This document shows, one piece after another, positions 1 to 15,300 of a DNA stretch of 64,000 bases. The notes under the pieces are model-generated. The model made no database searches. It was not told where the DNA came from and worked only from the letters and a program-made list of their open reading frames with translations. The position numbers were made by a program, and so were the translations under genes. The stretch is from a virus. Position 1 is the stretch's first letter; every line of letters starts with the position of its first letter. The stretch lies in IMG/VR virus record IMGVR_UViG_3300010885_015247, positions 1 to 64,000 of that record, one strand, 5' to 3'.

Positions 1-120
1 AGTCTAAACACGGTATTCTAAAGGTCAATGTTTTAAAACTACCGTAAAATAAGACTTGGTTCAAACAGGTGTTACCAGTGCACCTTTTTACTCAAGTTTT
101 GATGACATGGAGCGCCAAAT
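1..120. other. Window-edge leader before the first collagen-like gene
   Basis: No complete gene is seen. The third reading frame is open from the window edge to a TAA at 45-47, so the end of an upstream plus-strand gene may lie here, but only 14 residues are visible and nothing identifies them. A GGAG at 109-112 sits 8 bases before the ATG at 121 and is the likely ribosome binding site of the next gene. Confidence 0.4.
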
Positions 121-4845
<4,725 letters not shown>

Positions 4846-4852
4846 GGAGAGG

Positions 4853-4904
4853 ATATAAAAAATGCCAGCTATTGATTTTCCTAATTCGCCAACACTGAAT
4901 CAGA
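4853..4904 (+). repeat. 52-bp direct repeat at a fibre gene start (copy 1)
   Basis: Bases 4853-4904 are identical to 5571-5622. The repeat covers the last 9 leader bases and first 43 coding bases of two neighbouring collagen-like genes. Coding similarity continues beyond it but the bases diverge. Confidence 0.9.
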
Positions 4905-5566
4905 CCTACACAAACGGTATTCAAACATATAAATGGAATGGAACTGCTTGGCGTTTAGTTCGCACTAGTGCTCAAGGTCCTACAGGACCAACAGGACCAA
5001 GAGGTAGTGACTCAACTGCTATTGGTGCAACTGGACCAACAGGTCCACAAGGTCTATCAGGTCTTACTGGTCCAACTGGTGCGGCGTCTACTATTCCAGG
5101 ACCGACAGGATCAACAGGACCGACTGGTAGTTTTTCAATTACTCCTTGGGCAACGTATACACCTATATTAAGAGGTAGTGTTACTAATCCAGTTCTTGGT
5201 AATGGAAGTATTACTGGAAGATATGTAAATATTGGTGCAACAGTTATTGGTGAGATTCGTGTTATTGCTGGTACTTCTGGGTTTAGCCGTGGTTCTGGAA
5301 CATATTCTGTATCTTTACCTACACCAGGAGTTATTGAAAACTTTCAACCTGTAGGTCAAGTTGTGATGCGTGACGAAGGACCAGGAACTAATTATTTTGG
5401 AACTGCAATATTTAATGGTGGAATAACAGATCGTATAGAGCTGTTTATGCACTCTCAGTCATCTATTTTTGTTGAAGGTGTTGCCGTAACTCAAGACACT
5501 CCATTTCTTTTCAACTCCAACGATAAAATTCTTATTCAAATTACATACGAATCGTTATTGAGTTAG
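4862..5566 (+). CDS. Collagen-like fibre protein, short form
   Basis: This 234-residue protein has three parts: an N-terminal ~35-residue module starting MPAIDFP and containing WNGTAW, a short Gly-X-Y stretch (about residues 39-95), and a C-terminal beta domain. The C-terminal domain has a GRYVNIGA segment and resembles the end of the 1574-residue fibre, so it may be the trimerising or receptor-binding tip. AAGGAG overlaps the previous stop codon and fixes the ATG start. The first 43 coding bases and 9 upstream bases are identical to those of the next gene, so the two share a recently copied N-terminal module, probably for attachment to the same virion site. Function is inferred from architecture. 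Confidence 0.88.
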   Translation: MPAIDFPNSPTLNQTYTNGIQTYKWNGTAWRLVRTSAQGPTGPTGPRGSDSTAIGATGPTGPQGLSGLTGPTGAASTIPGPTGSTGPTGSFSITPWATYTPILRGSVTNPVLGNGSITGRYVNIGATVIGEIRVIAGTSGFSRGSGTYSVSLPTPGVIENFQPVGQVVMRDEGPGTNYFGTAIFNGGITDRIELFMHSQSSIFVEGVAVTQDTPFLFNSNDKILIQITYESLLS

Positions 5567-5570
5567 GAGA

Positions 5571-5622
5571 ATATAAAAAATGCCAGCTATTGATTTTCCT
5601 AATTCGCCAACACTGAATCAGA
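5571..5622 (+). repeat. 52-bp direct repeat at a fibre gene start (copy 2)
   Basis: Second copy of the repeat at 4853-4904. Recombination between the copies would delete the 4862-5566 gene cleanly and join its promoter-proximal side to the next gene. Confidence 0.9.
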
Positions 5623-7457
5623 TTTTTACATCTGGTGTTCAGTCTTGGAAGTGGGACGGAACTGCTTGGAACTTAGTTGTTTCAACAGTAGTAGGTGCAA
5701 CAGGTGCAACTGGACCGCAAGGTGCTGCAAGTACAGTTACAGGTCCAACAGGAGCTCGTGGTTCTTTTAGTATTTCAGCAGTAACTCCTCCAGCTTCTCC
5801 AAGCGTAGGAGACGCTTGGTTCAATGCTGAGACTGGTCAAATATATGTTTATTACGATAGCTACTGGGTAGAGTCTGCTTCTTCTAATATTGGTTTAGGT
5901 GGTCCTACTGGTGCAACTGGTGCAACGGGTGCGGCATCAACTGTTGCAGGACCGACAGGATCAACAGGACCTACAGGCCCAACGGGTGCTAGAGGTGTAT
6001 CTGGCCCAACTGGTGCACAAGGTATTTCTGTGGTGGGACCTACAGGTGGACTTGGGCCTACAGGTCCTCAGGGTCTTCAAGGTATTGAAGGTCCAAGAGG
6101 TGTAACTGGTCCTCAAGGACAAGGTGTAACTGGTGCAACTGGTGCACAGGGAGATTTAGGTCCAACTGGACCTACTGGTTCAGCGGGTTCAACTGGGCCA
6201 ACAGGTGCCAGAGGTTTCGTTGGAGCAACAGGTGCACAAGGACCGACAGGTGCAACTGGTGCAAGTGTTACAGGACCGACAGGACCTTCTGGTCCAACGG
6301 GACCAAGTGGTGGACCAACAGGTCCTACAGGATCAACAGGTTCTACTGGTGGAACTGGACCGACAGGTGAGGTTGGTCTTCGTGGAGCAACTGGTTCTAC
6401 TGGTCCAACTGGTGCGGCGTCTACTATTCCAGGACCGACAGGTCCAACGGGAGCTACTGGCGCTGCAAGCACTGTCACTGGTCCTACTGGTAGTACAGGT
6501 CCTACTGGTGCTACTGGTCCTTCTGTAACAGGTCCTACAGGTTCACAAGGTGCAAGTTATATTGGTGTTACCTCTACAAGTAATCTAAGTATTAGTACTG
6601 GTGGTATAAAAACTTTTGTTGTAAACAAAGTAGATGCTTTTACTGTAGGAACTAGAGCACGTCTAGCAAGTAGCGCAGTTCCAAGCAATTTTATGGAAGG
6701 TGTTATTACTGTAATTAACTCTCTATCTATTACAATTTTAGTAGATAAAATAAATGGAGATGGAAATACATACGCTTCTTGGAATTTAGTTCTTGGATCT
6801 GGCGAAGTGGGACCAACAGGTCCAACTGGTGCACAAGGAACTTCTATCAATGTTAAGGGTAGCGTTCCACAAATAGTTAATCTTCCAGCATCTGGTAACT
6901 CTTTAAATGATGCTTATGTAGTTACAGCTAACGGTTTCCTATATGTATGGAACGGACTCAACTGGGCAAGCGTAGGTCAGATTGTTGGCCCAACAGGTGC
7001 TACTGGTCCATCTGTAACAGGTCCTACTGGTGCGGCATCAACTGTTCCTGGTCCAACGGGTCCAACTGGTGTATCTGGACCTACAGGAGCAACTGGCCCT
7101 TCTGTCACTGGACCTACAGGAGCAACTGGCCCTGCAACGTATAATATTCCTCAAGGAACATACCTAGCATCTACAACTTTAAGTGCAGCAGATATATCAA
7201 CAATAGTTAAGATGAACAGTTCTTCAGTTACAGTAATTACAGTTCCATTAGATGGTGCTGGAGGATATACATTTGCAGTAGGTACTCAAATTCTATTTAC
7301 TCAATTGGGCGTAGGCCAAGTGAGAGTTGAAGGATCTGTTGGTGTATTTGTCAGAACAGAAGGATCTCGCTTTACAACAAAAGCTCGATATGCTGTAGGT
7401 TCTCTTATTAAGCTTTCAACTAACGAGTGGTTACTTAGCGGAAACTTGACAGCATAA
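5580..7457 (+). CDS. Collagen-like tail fibre protein
   Basis: This 625-residue protein starts with the same MPAIDFP module as its upstream neighbour and then alternates Gly-X-Y stretches with small beta inserts. One insert (about residues 62-100) carries GDAWFN and YVYYDSYW, matching inserts in the 1574-residue fibre. Others lie near residues 320-400 and 420-465. The C-terminal ~80 residues (from about 545) are non-collagenous and rich in beta-forming residues. Interruptions of the GAASTVTG and GPSVTG type recur. The stop codon overlaps the next ATG (TAATG), implying translational coupling with the propeller protein. It is a virion adhesion fibre by inference; no receptor can be named. Confidence 0.88.
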   Translation: MPAIDFPNSPTLNQIFTSGVQSWKWDGTAWNLVVSTVVGATGATGPQGAASTVTGPTGARGSFSISAVTPPASPSVGDAWFNAETGQIYVYYDSYWVESASSNIGLGGPTGATGATGAASTVAGPTGSTGPTGPTGARGVSGPTGAQGISVVGPTGGLGPTGPQGLQGIEGPRGVTGPQGQGVTGATGAQGDLGPTGPTGSAGSTGPTGARGFVGATGAQGPTGATGASVTGPTGPSGPTGPSGGPTGPTGSTGSTGGTGPTGEVGLRGATGSTGPTGAASTIPGPTGPTGATGAASTVTGPTGSTGPTGATGPSVTGPTGSQGASYIGVTSTSNLSISTGGIKTFVVNKVDAFTVGTRARLASSAVPSNFMEGVITVINSLSITILVDKINGDGNTYASWNLVLGSGEVGPTGPTGAQGTSINVKGSVPQIVNLPASGNSLNDAYVVTANGFLYVWNGLNWASVGQIVGPTGATGPSVTGPTGAASTVPGPTGPTGVSGPTGATGPSVTGPTGATGPATYNIPQGTYLASTTLSAADISTIVKMNSSSVTVITVPLDGAGGYTFAVGTQILFTQLGVGQVRVEGSVGVFVRTEGSRFTTKARYAVGSLIKLSTNEWLLSGNLTA

Positions 7458-8374
7458 TGATATTTGCTAGCCACTCTTTTCATGCCACACTACTTTCTGC
7501 ATATACACCTGTAACGTGGACTCAACTTATAGATACTTCTTTTAGCTTAACTAACATTAATGCAGTTATTCGAAATCCTTCAAGCAGTTTTTATATTGCT
7601 GTAGGTAACTCTGGAAAACTAGCAACATCTATAGATACTCAAACATGGACACAGAGAGTAAGTGGTTTTTTAGATAGCAACATATATGCAGTAAGTTATG
7701 GAAATAATTTATATGTAATTGGTGGTAGCTCTGGAAAACTAGCAACATCACCAGATGGAATTAATTGGACACTAAGATCTTCTTCTTTTGGTGCAAGTAC
7801 TATCTTAGGTATATCTTATTCTCAATCTGCTTCACTCTGGATTGCTGTAGGTGGCTCTGGAAAATTGGCCACTTCAATTGATGGAATTAGTTGGACTCAG
7901 AGAACCTCTAGTTTTGGCACCTCTTTTATTAATGGTGTGTGGGCAGCTCCTAGCTTAATAACTGCAGTCGGGTATGATGGAAAACTTGCAACATCTACTA
8001 ATGGAGTTAGCTGGACTCAAAGAACTTCTAGTTTTGGTACTTCTATTATCAATGCAGTATCTGCAACAACTAGTGGGAAGTTTGTTGCGGTAGGGGATTC
8101 TGGAAAAGTAGCAAACTCTACAAATGGAACTACATGGACTCAAGTATTCCCTGTTAGTACGTTTGGTCTTTCTAGTATTAGATCTGTTTCTGTATCTACA
8201 GAGGGAACATATATTGCTGGAGGAGCTACTGGTAAGTTAGCTACATCTTTTGATGGGGTGTCTTGGCTTCAAAGAACCTCTAGCTTTGACACAACTAATA
8301 TTAATGGTGTGTATATAGATAACGCTCTTGCTTTAGCAGTAGGTTCATCTGGAAAGATTGCTTACTCAATATGA
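7457..8374 (+). CDS. Probable seven-bladed beta-propeller protein
   Basis: This 305-residue protein is made of ~40-residue repeats of the form A-V-G-x-S-G-K-L-A-T-S followed by D-G-x-x-W-T-Q-R. The GKLATS-like element occurs seven times (variants GKVANS, GKIAYS), which suggests a seven-bladed propeller resembling the BNR/Ycf48-like repeat families. No signal peptide or catalytic residues are evident. It overlaps the end of the upstream collagen gene by TAATG and lies among fibre genes, so it is probably a virion glycan-binding or adhesion protein. A sialidase-like activity is not supported, because no catalytic Arg triad or Asp boxes of the strict form are seen. Confidence 0.78.
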   Translation: MIFASHSFHATLLSAYTPVTWTQLIDTSFSLTNINAVIRNPSSSFYIAVGNSGKLATSIDTQTWTQRVSGFLDSNIYAVSYGNNLYVIGGSSGKLATSPDGINWTLRSSSFGASTILGISYSQSASLWIAVGGSGKLATSIDGISWTQRTSSFGTSFINGVWAAPSLITAVGYDGKLATSTNGVSWTQRTSSFGTSIINAVSATTSGKFVAVGDSGKVANSTNGTTWTQVFPVSTFGLSSIRSVSVSTEGTYIAGGATGKLATSFDGVSWLQRTSSFDTTNINGVYIDNALALAVGSSGKIAYSI

Positions 8375-8389
8375 CATTAAGGAGATATA

Positions 8390-8557
8390 ATGTTTTCATA
8401 CATAATTCTTGAAGATGGACCTAAGGTTCAGGTTCTTTACGGTGACAATATCATCGATGAAAGTGGCCCTTGGGAATCACTTACTGCTGCAGTTAATTGG
8501 GCAGATGCGTATGTAGGCATGAAAAATTCTGGAATACAAGAGCCTGTTCAAGAGTAA
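8390..8557 (+). CDS. Small hypothetical protein, 55 residues
   Basis: An ATG at 8390 follows AAGGAGATAT at an ideal distance and opens a 55-codon frame ending TAA at 8555-8557. The product begins MFSYIILEDG and contains GPWESL and VNWADAYVG. It is acidic, without membrane segments or cysteines. It fills the gap between the propeller and the next collagen-like gene in the same direction. I do not recognise a family. The ribosome binding site and the tight fit between neighbours support that it is real. Confidence 0.72.
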   Translation: MFSYIILEDGPKVQVLYGDNIIDESGPWESLTAAVNWADAYVGMKNSGIQEPVQE

Positions 8558-8588
8558 ACTAGACAAAGACTGAGAGAGGAGACACCAG

Positions 8589-9239
8589 ATGGCAGCCATA
8601 GATTTTCCTACGCCCGTTATTATTGGCGAAGAATTTACCGTAAACAATCAAACTTGGGTATGGTCTGGGTCAGTTTGGGAAGCTAAAAGAGTAGCTCCAA
8701 CAGGCCCTACTGGTCCTCAAGGTATTCAAGGTGTAACTGGTGCGACAGGTGCAACTGGTGCAACTGGCTCTCAAGGTATACAAGGTCCTACTGGCCCAGA
8801 TTCAACAGTTGCAGGACCTCAAGGTCCTACAGGACCAACAGGACAACAAGGACCGACTGGTCCACAGGGTGTAACTGGTCCTTCAGGTGTAAGAGGTTTT
8901 ACTGGTCCTTCGGGAGCAGATTCAACAGTAACTGGTCCTCAAGGCCCAACGGGTCCACGAGGCCAAACGGGTCCTACTGGACCAACTGGAGCGCAATCTG
9001 AAGTTGCAGGTCCAACAGGACCTACAGGTCCAGTTGGAAAGTTCACTGTTAGCCCTACTCAACCAAACATTGAAACATCAGTAAACGGTGATGCTTGGTT
9101 TAATACAAACGATGCTAAAACTTATGTTTACTATAATGGAGTTTTTATTGCCGCAGCGGGTGGATCTGTAGGAGCAACAGGACCAACAGGTGGTCAGGGA
9201 TCTTTACCTGTTTCCTTATCTTGGTGGTTAGGTATCTAA
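8589..9239 (+). CDS. Collagen-like fibre protein
   Basis: This 216-residue protein starts with a variant of the AIDFP module (MAAIDFPTP... with WVWSGSVW) and then has one collagen stretch (about residues 38-150) of GPT, GPQ and GAT triplets with GADSTVTG interruptions. A small beta insert with GDAWFN and TYVYYNG follows (about 153-190), then a short second triplet run and a short hydrophobic tail. GAGAGGAGACACC precedes the ATG. Unlike the larger fibres it lacks a clear C-terminal globular domain, so it may form a stem or need a partner. Its stop overlaps a possible 27-codon reading frame (TAATG). Confidence 0.87.
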   Translation: MAAIDFPTPVIIGEEFTVNNQTWVWSGSVWEAKRVAPTGPTGPQGIQGVTGATGATGATGSQGIQGPTGPDSTVAGPQGPTGPTGQQGPTGPQGVTGPSGVRGFTGPSGADSTVTGPQGPTGPRGQTGPTGPTGAQSEVAGPTGPTGPVGKFTVSPTQPNIETSVNGDAWFNTNDAKTYVYYNGVFIAAAGGSVGATGPTGGQGSLPVSLSWWLGI

Positions 9240-9322
9240 TGTATAATTATAGAAAATCAGAACATGTATATAATGTTAATCTACATGTACGTTCTTTACG
9301 CAGCGAAAGAGGTATTAGCTAA
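9239..9322 (+). CDS. Possible 27-residue coupling ORF
   Basis: The ATG at 9239 overlaps the TAA of the collagen gene, and its own TAA (9320-9322) overlaps the ATG of the 982-residue gene, so both junctions are TAATG. The product would be a basic peptide beginning [10 protein letters not shown] and ending SERGIS. No strong ribosome binding site is seen except a weak GAAAGAGG near its end, which probably serves the next gene. It may act to carry ribosomes between the two large genes, or may be chance. Confidence 0.4.
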   Translation: MYNYRKSEHVYNVNLHVRSLRSERGIS

Positions 9323-12270
9323 TGCCAGGTTATTTAGGCGGTAGCAGTAGCGGATCAGGCACAGGAGGAGAAATCTCCTTTCCAAAGGAATTTGTCGATC
9401 CAGTAACGAAACTCCGTATTTCGCAGCCTGAAAACCTTATTGATACAGACTTTGAATATGGTCTGCAGCCAACCAAGTGGGAAACAGTTGAGCTTATTAA
9501 CAATACTCCATCGTTCTTTTCTAAGAGCGGTGATACTACAATTCCAAATATTACATCAATTACCACAAATACAGGTACTCGTCAGATCACGGTAGTTACA
9601 GATTTTGACCACGGATTGTCTGTAGGTATTCCTATCTCAGTTACAGGAACTAAATCCATCACTGCAGATGGTGCTTATATTATTAACTCAATCCCGAATA
9701 CAACAACTTTTACATATCTATGCAAGGCAAATCAGCCTAATACATCTTCTATTCAAGATTTATATTCTTCTATTATTACTGGAGAGTTCTTTCAAGGCTC
9801 ACAGCTTCGTATTGCTGACTCATCTGGAATTTTGACAGATAATGCAACAACTTCTGTGCTTACAGTTACTACAGAAAGCTCTCATGGATTTAAGGTAAAT
9901 ACTCCTTTCTACTTTCTGAATCTTAACTCAACTATTTCTCAAGATTTCCCAGCTTCAAATACAGTTGCAAAGTCTTTTGACTCTACAAACTCAGCGACTG
10001 CTCAGACCTTTGATGGCTCTAACACTCTTTCATCAATCAATATTGATTGGTCAAACTCTGCAGTTGCTGGAGGAGTTGTAAGCACAATCTCTGCTGTAAG
10101 TGTAGTTAATAATACTATTACAGTAGCTCATAGCACTGAAAACTTTTCTGGAAGAGCTCTTGGAACACCTCTTTACTACGCTATAACAGGCGGCGCTGGG
10201 TATTTCTTATCAAACCCTAGAGGCGTTGTGTTTTTAAAAAGCACTGGATCTTTAGGTACATCAACATCTACCTTTACAGTAAGTGCTGTTCCAGATGGAG
10301 ATGTAATTGCGATTACAGCATCTATTTCTGGAACATTCCAGCTTGCTAACCAAGCTCGTACTTTCTCTGGTAACAACGTTAACCCTTTGACACAGACCAG
10401 CGTAGATATTTTAAAGGGAACAGCACAGATACTTGACGCCACTAATACAGCTGGAACAGTTGGAACAAACGCAACATATAGTGGATCAAACGTAACAGTT
10501 ACAAGCGTAGTAGACCTTAACTGGTATGCAAATGCCATGGTGTTTTATAACAGCACTGGCTCTGCCGCATCTGGTCTAACTAACAATACAACTTATTTTA
10601 TTGACACCTATTTCCGTCAGGGAGTCTCAAATAACTACAGCTTTACGCTAAAACCTCTTCCAAACGGTTCTGTTATTACATCTATATCTGGTGGAACTGG
10701 TATTCAATCATTTACACAAATTGGTATTTCTCTAGATAAAGACATATTCCATGTTAAAGATAATGGTTTTGAAGCCTTAGATATGTTAGAGTATCAATAT
10801 CCTGCTGGTGGTCGTTTTGGGGTAAATGCTGCAGATGAAATTAAAGATTTTTATTTTATTCAAACACGCTATGATCAACACAATTTTACTTTAAATCAGA
10901 ATACTGGAGAAATATCTCCAAAGAATGTAACTATTACAGTAGACCGTGGTACTCCAATAACCCCAACTACTGCAACTACTACTGGTTTAACAGCTCCAAT
11001 TGTATTCTCAGTGAGCAGCGGAGTTCTGCCTAACGGTTTGACTCTTAATACATCTACAGGTTCTGTGTCTGGAACTCCAGTAGAAGTAGTTACAGGACGA
11101 GCAGTAATTATTACAGCAACAGATGCAACAGGGTTGACTGCATTCCAGAATCATACTTACACAATTAACGCAACTGTTGGTTCTATTACTCCAGCTACTA
11201 TCTCTAGAGAAAATATCTTTGCAACTCAAGCAATGACAGCAACAACTGCAACAACAGTAAACCTAGTTGCTCCTATTACATGGGCAATTTCAAGCGGAAC
11301 ACTTCCTACAGGTCTTAACTTTAATACATCTAACGGTATTATCTCAGGAACCCCTACAGAAGTAATTAACGCTCCAGGTCGTCAAGTCACTGTTAGAGCA
11401 ACAGACGTTGGTGGTTTACAGGGCTTCCAAGTAATTACATTCCAAATTAACCCTGCACCAAGACTATATACCTTCACTAGTGCACAGTTTAACACTGGCG
11501 GTGCTAGCAATAGAAACGGTCCAGATATCAACCAAGCACGAGCTGGTGTAGGTAATCCATCTTGGGCAGCGACATATTTAAATATGTCACAGCAGGGTAT
11601 GCAGTTGTGGACAGTTCCAGAAGATGGAACTTACAGAATTCAAACATACGGATCTGTTGGCGGATGGTCTAACAACTGGGGTCAGCGTGGTGGCTACGGA
11701 GCTGGTAACCGTGGAGACTTTGTACTTACTAAAGATACAGTTCTTAAAATCGCTATTGGACAGCAAGGTGCAAATGATACTTATGATGGTGGCGGAGGTG
11801 GCGGAACTGGTGTTGTCTACGCAGCTAACAACAACCCGTTAATTATTTCTGGTGGAGGTGGAGGCGGATGCCCTGATGGTAACGAGCATCGTGACTCCTA
11901 TGGTAACCAAACTTCAGGACGTGGTGGAGCGTGGGGCCAAGGTGGAGTTAACGGTAACGGTGGATCTTCTAGCTCAACTCCAGGTGGTGGTGGTGGTCTT
12001 TATAACAATGGCGGCGGTAGCTGGCCAGGACAATCATTTGTCAACGGTGGTGTAGGCGGACCAGGATACTTCGGTGGATTTGGTGCTGGTGGAGGCGGAG
12101 CTGGTGGCGGATCAAACGGTGCTGGTGGAGGCGGAGGCTACTCTGGTGGCGGAGCTTGGCCATGGTCTGGTTGTGGTGCTGGTGGCGGATCTATTAATAA
12201 TGGAACTAACCAAGTCAACTCTAACTCTGCAAACGGTGGCGTTGGATATCTTACAATCACAAGACTTTAA
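9322..12270 (+). CDS. Tail adhesin with Ig-like repeats and glycine-rich domain
   Basis: This 982-residue protein has an N-terminal structural region (about 1-550) with at least one copy of the phage's ~55-residue HGL...ITADGAYIINSIPNTTTFTY-type module. Two putative Ig (He_PIG-like) domains follow, each with the signature LP-x-GL-x-x-N-x-x-x-G-x-I/V-S-GTP (about 565-720). The C-terminal third (about 755-982) has W-T-V-P-x-D-G-T-Y, A-I-G-Q-x-G and long GGGGGG runs. This is the pattern of the ALK/LTK glycine-rich domain, which packs polyglycine-II helices. Similar glycine-rich tips bind receptors in some phage adhesins. The next gene has the same kind of domain. Role in host binding is inferred. 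Confidence 0.82.
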   Translation: MPGYLGGSSSGSGTGGEISFPKEFVDPVTKLRISQPENLIDTDFEYGLQPTKWETVELINNTPSFFSKSGDTTIPNITSITTNTGTRQITVVTDFDHGLSVGIPISVTGTKSITADGAYIINSIPNTTTFTYLCKANQPNTSSIQDLYSSIITGEFFQGSQLRIADSSGILTDNATTSVLTVTTESSHGFKVNTPFYFLNLNSTISQDFPASNTVAKSFDSTNSATAQTFDGSNTLSSINIDWSNSAVAGGVVSTISAVSVVNNTITVAHSTENFSGRALGTPLYYAITGGAGYFLSNPRGVVFLKSTGSLGTSTSTFTVSAVPDGDVIAITASISGTFQLANQARTFSGNNVNPLTQTSVDILKGTAQILDATNTAGTVGTNATYSGSNVTVTSVVDLNWYANAMVFYNSTGSAASGLTNNTTYFIDTYFRQGVSNNYSFTLKPLPNGSVITSISGGTGIQSFTQIGISLDKDIFHVKDNGFEALDMLEYQYPAGGRFGVNAADEIKDFYFIQTRYDQHNFTLNQNTGEISPKNVTITVDRGTPITPTTATTTGLTAPIVFSVSSGVLPNGLTLNTSTGSVSGTPVEVVTGRAVIITATDATGLTAFQNHTYTINATVGSITPATISRENIFATQAMTATTATTVNLVAPITWAISSGTLPTGLNFNTSNGIISGTPTEVINAPGRQVTVRATDVGGLQGFQVITFQINPAPRLYTFTSAQFNTGGASNRNGPDINQARAGVGNPSWAATYLNMSQQGMQLWTVPEDGTYRIQTYGSVGGWSNNWGQRGGYGAGNRGDFVLTKDTVLKIAIGQQGANDTYDGGGGGGTGVVYAANNNPLIISGGGGGGCPDGNEHRDSYGNQTSGRGGAWGQGGVNGNGGSSSSTPGGGGGLYNNGGGSWPGQSFVNGGVGGPGYFGGFGAGGGGAGGGSNGAGGGGGYSGGGAWPWSGCGAGGGSINNGTNQVNSNSANGGVGYLTITRL

Positions 12271-12304
12271 TAGCTAGATAAACAGGAAAACAAAGGAGAG
12301 TTAG

Positions 12305-15300
12305 ATGCCAATTAATATGACAACAGTGGGTTCTGCTGGCACGCACTCTTTTCGTCGTACAAACGTTAATACGGTAGATGACTTTATCTACTTTAAAAAC
12401 CTTGGCGTTTCTACAGCTATCCCAAGCACATTAGTTAATGGATCTTCTTTTATCTATGCAGCAGGTCTTGGATCTTTAACTGGGTACACGAATGGTCAAC
12501 TTTTATATGTCACAACTACAGAGCCCAAAAAGCTAAGATTTAGCGCAGTATCTGGCGGATCAGATATCAATATCACTGATTATGCATCAGGATCAATCAC
12601 CTTTAACACTCCTATTGTTTATAATAATAAGGTTAATATTGACGCATCTACTTCAACAAACCAAGCAGTTAAGTATTTTACAAATGGAACTCCTCTTACT
12701 GGACTTGTAAGCGGAAATACTTATTTCTTAAAGAACGTCTCTGTATCTGATTTTGCTGGACAACAGTCAACATATGCTTTCTCATCATTTACTTTTACTT
12801 CATGTAATCAGACTGGTCGTACTGGCCCAACAGATTCTCAGAGAACAAACTTATACACATCAGCTGCCTCATGGACGCAAACTTATGTAAAACAAGGAGC
12901 ATATGTAGGTTATCAAGATTGGACAGTTCCAGTATCTGGAATTTATGAGTTTACTGTTGCTGGTGCTTCTGGTTTTGAAGGAAGCTCTGGTGCTGCAGCA
13001 GCAGGTCGTGGAGCAATTGTAAAGGGAAGAGTAACTCTTACTAAGGGTGAAGTTATTACTATTGCAGTAGGACAGCGTGGTGAAAATGGTATATCTACAG
13101 CTTTAAATCTATACGGTGGATCTGGTGGAGGAACATTTGTTGTTCGTAAAGCAACCAACGATCCTCTTTTTGTAGCAGGAGGCGGTTCTTCTGATGCAAA
13201 CTCTAGAGGTGGTTTAGATGGTGTATTGACACAGCTTGGTGGTCTCTCCTCTTCTGGTGTGGTAGCTGGTGGAGCTAGAGGTTTTGGTGGTAGTGCAATT
13301 GGTGGTAACTCTGCAGCTGGTGGAGGATTCAACTCTCGAGGCGGTAATGGTCGTACAGTTTCACCTTTCAATACAGGTGGTGGTTCTTTCCTAGATGGTC
13401 TTACAGCAATTGCTCAAGCTGCCCGTAACGGTGGTAATGGTGGCTTTGGTGGTGGCGGATCTGCTGATGGAAATGATGGCGGTCAGTCTGCTGGTGGTGG
13501 AGGCTACTCTGGAGGTGCTGGTTCAAGAAGCGTTTCAGCAGCTACTGCTGGTGGTGGTGGCGGTTCATTTATTAATGCATTAGCAACAAACGTTGCAACA
13601 TCTTCTGGATCATTTGATGGTGCAGGTTTATTTAATGGCAATGCAATTACAAATCTTGCCTCATACAATATTGGAGATGGCTCTGTAGGAGTATCCCTTA
13701 TCTCATCTTTCACAAACGGTAACGAAGTATATCCAACTGCAGCAGATGCTGAAGCAGGAACAAATAAGATTGCTGTTGCACCAGCTGGTAACTCATACCA
13801 TGCTTTTGTCCCAATCAATTTTGATTCAGCTGCAGATTTGATCTATAGCGCAGCGGCACACAATCTATCAAGCGGTGAGGCAGTTGTACCTACATTTCAA
13901 ACAACAGCACCCGCTGGACTATCAAACGGTTCTATTTACTACATCGATAAAGTTGATAACTTTACATATAGATTGAGCTCTACTCCAAGCCCTACATTTA
14001 CAACAATTAATTTAACACTCCCATCTACTCGTTCTACAGCTACATCAGATATTGTTTCTAAGGTAGTTGTAAACCCAGTTACAGATACATTAACTATCAC
14101 CGCTCATGGTTTCTTAGTTGATCAGCCTATTCAATATAACAACGGTAGTGGAAACCCAGCTGGAAATAATACTGGATCTATTGGTGGTTTGACTCACTTA
14201 ACAACATACTATGTTCAAGAAGTTCTTAACTCTAACCAGATTAGATTAAAGACATCTCTCAATTCTCCAACATATATTAACTTAACTGGACCGGGAACAG
14301 GTACAGAACACAGCTTTACATTTATCACAGTTAATATTTTAGAAGACACTTTGTATATTCCTAACCACGGACTTGTATCTGGTCAAGCAGTACGATACTC
14401 AAATGGTGGCGGAACAACTATTAGCGGTTTAGCAAATAATACTATTTATTACATTATTAAAGTTGATAACAGCCTTGTAAAACTTTCACCAAATGCTAAT
14501 TTATCAAACCCTGTAAATATTCTTGCTGTTGGAACTGGAACTCAGTCTTTGGTAATCATAGCTTTGGATTATGCAACTGAAACTATTACTGTTCCAAATC
14601 ATGGTTTCCTTCAAAAGGAACTTGTTTTATATGATGCTAAAGGTCAGACAGTTGTTAATGGTTTAACAACTGCAACCCCTTACTATGTGATCTTCGTTGA
14701 TGGAGATAGAATCAAGCTTGCAACTACTCCAGAAAATGCAGATGCTGGAACAGCGGTAAATATTACTGACACTCCAGCTGGTGTTGGGTATCACTCACTA
14801 CAATCACTTTCTAAGACACCAGATGGAATTTATGTAATTGCAACTACTCCTACAGATAAGAGCTTTACAGTTACTGCTGCTGGAAAAGTACCTCTCATCA
14901 CTAAAACTTTTAACCCAAGAGCAACAGTTGATTTAACACTTAGTGCTTTTAAGCTTCCTTCCCACGGCTTCCTAACTGGAACAAAGCTGACATATGATAA
15001 GGGAGATTCTGCAACAGTTATTGTAGGTCTTACTGATTTGACAGATTACTATGTAGTTGCGATTAATAGAGATTATTTTAGACTAGCAACATCTGCTAGC
15101 AACTCTGCTACAGGTACAACATTAACAGTTACAGATTTTGGAACTGGTGTTGGTCACAAATTTACAACATCGCAGCTTAATGGAAATATTACTGGTGGAG
15201 GTACAGTCACCACTGTTTCTGGCTCGGTGCTTGTTAACGGAATTGGTACCTCGTTCTCTAAGATTCTCAAGGTGGGAGACCGTTTCCGCTTATTCCCACC

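Noticed and set aside
7457-8374. Sialidase call for the propeller protein
   Set aside because: The repeats resemble BNR-like units but strict Asp boxes and an Arg triad are not visible.
12943-13371. 142-codon minus-strand frame in the glycine-rich domain
   Set aside because: Antisense of GGT/GGA glycine codons gives Pro-rich nonsense; the plus-strand gene explains the region.
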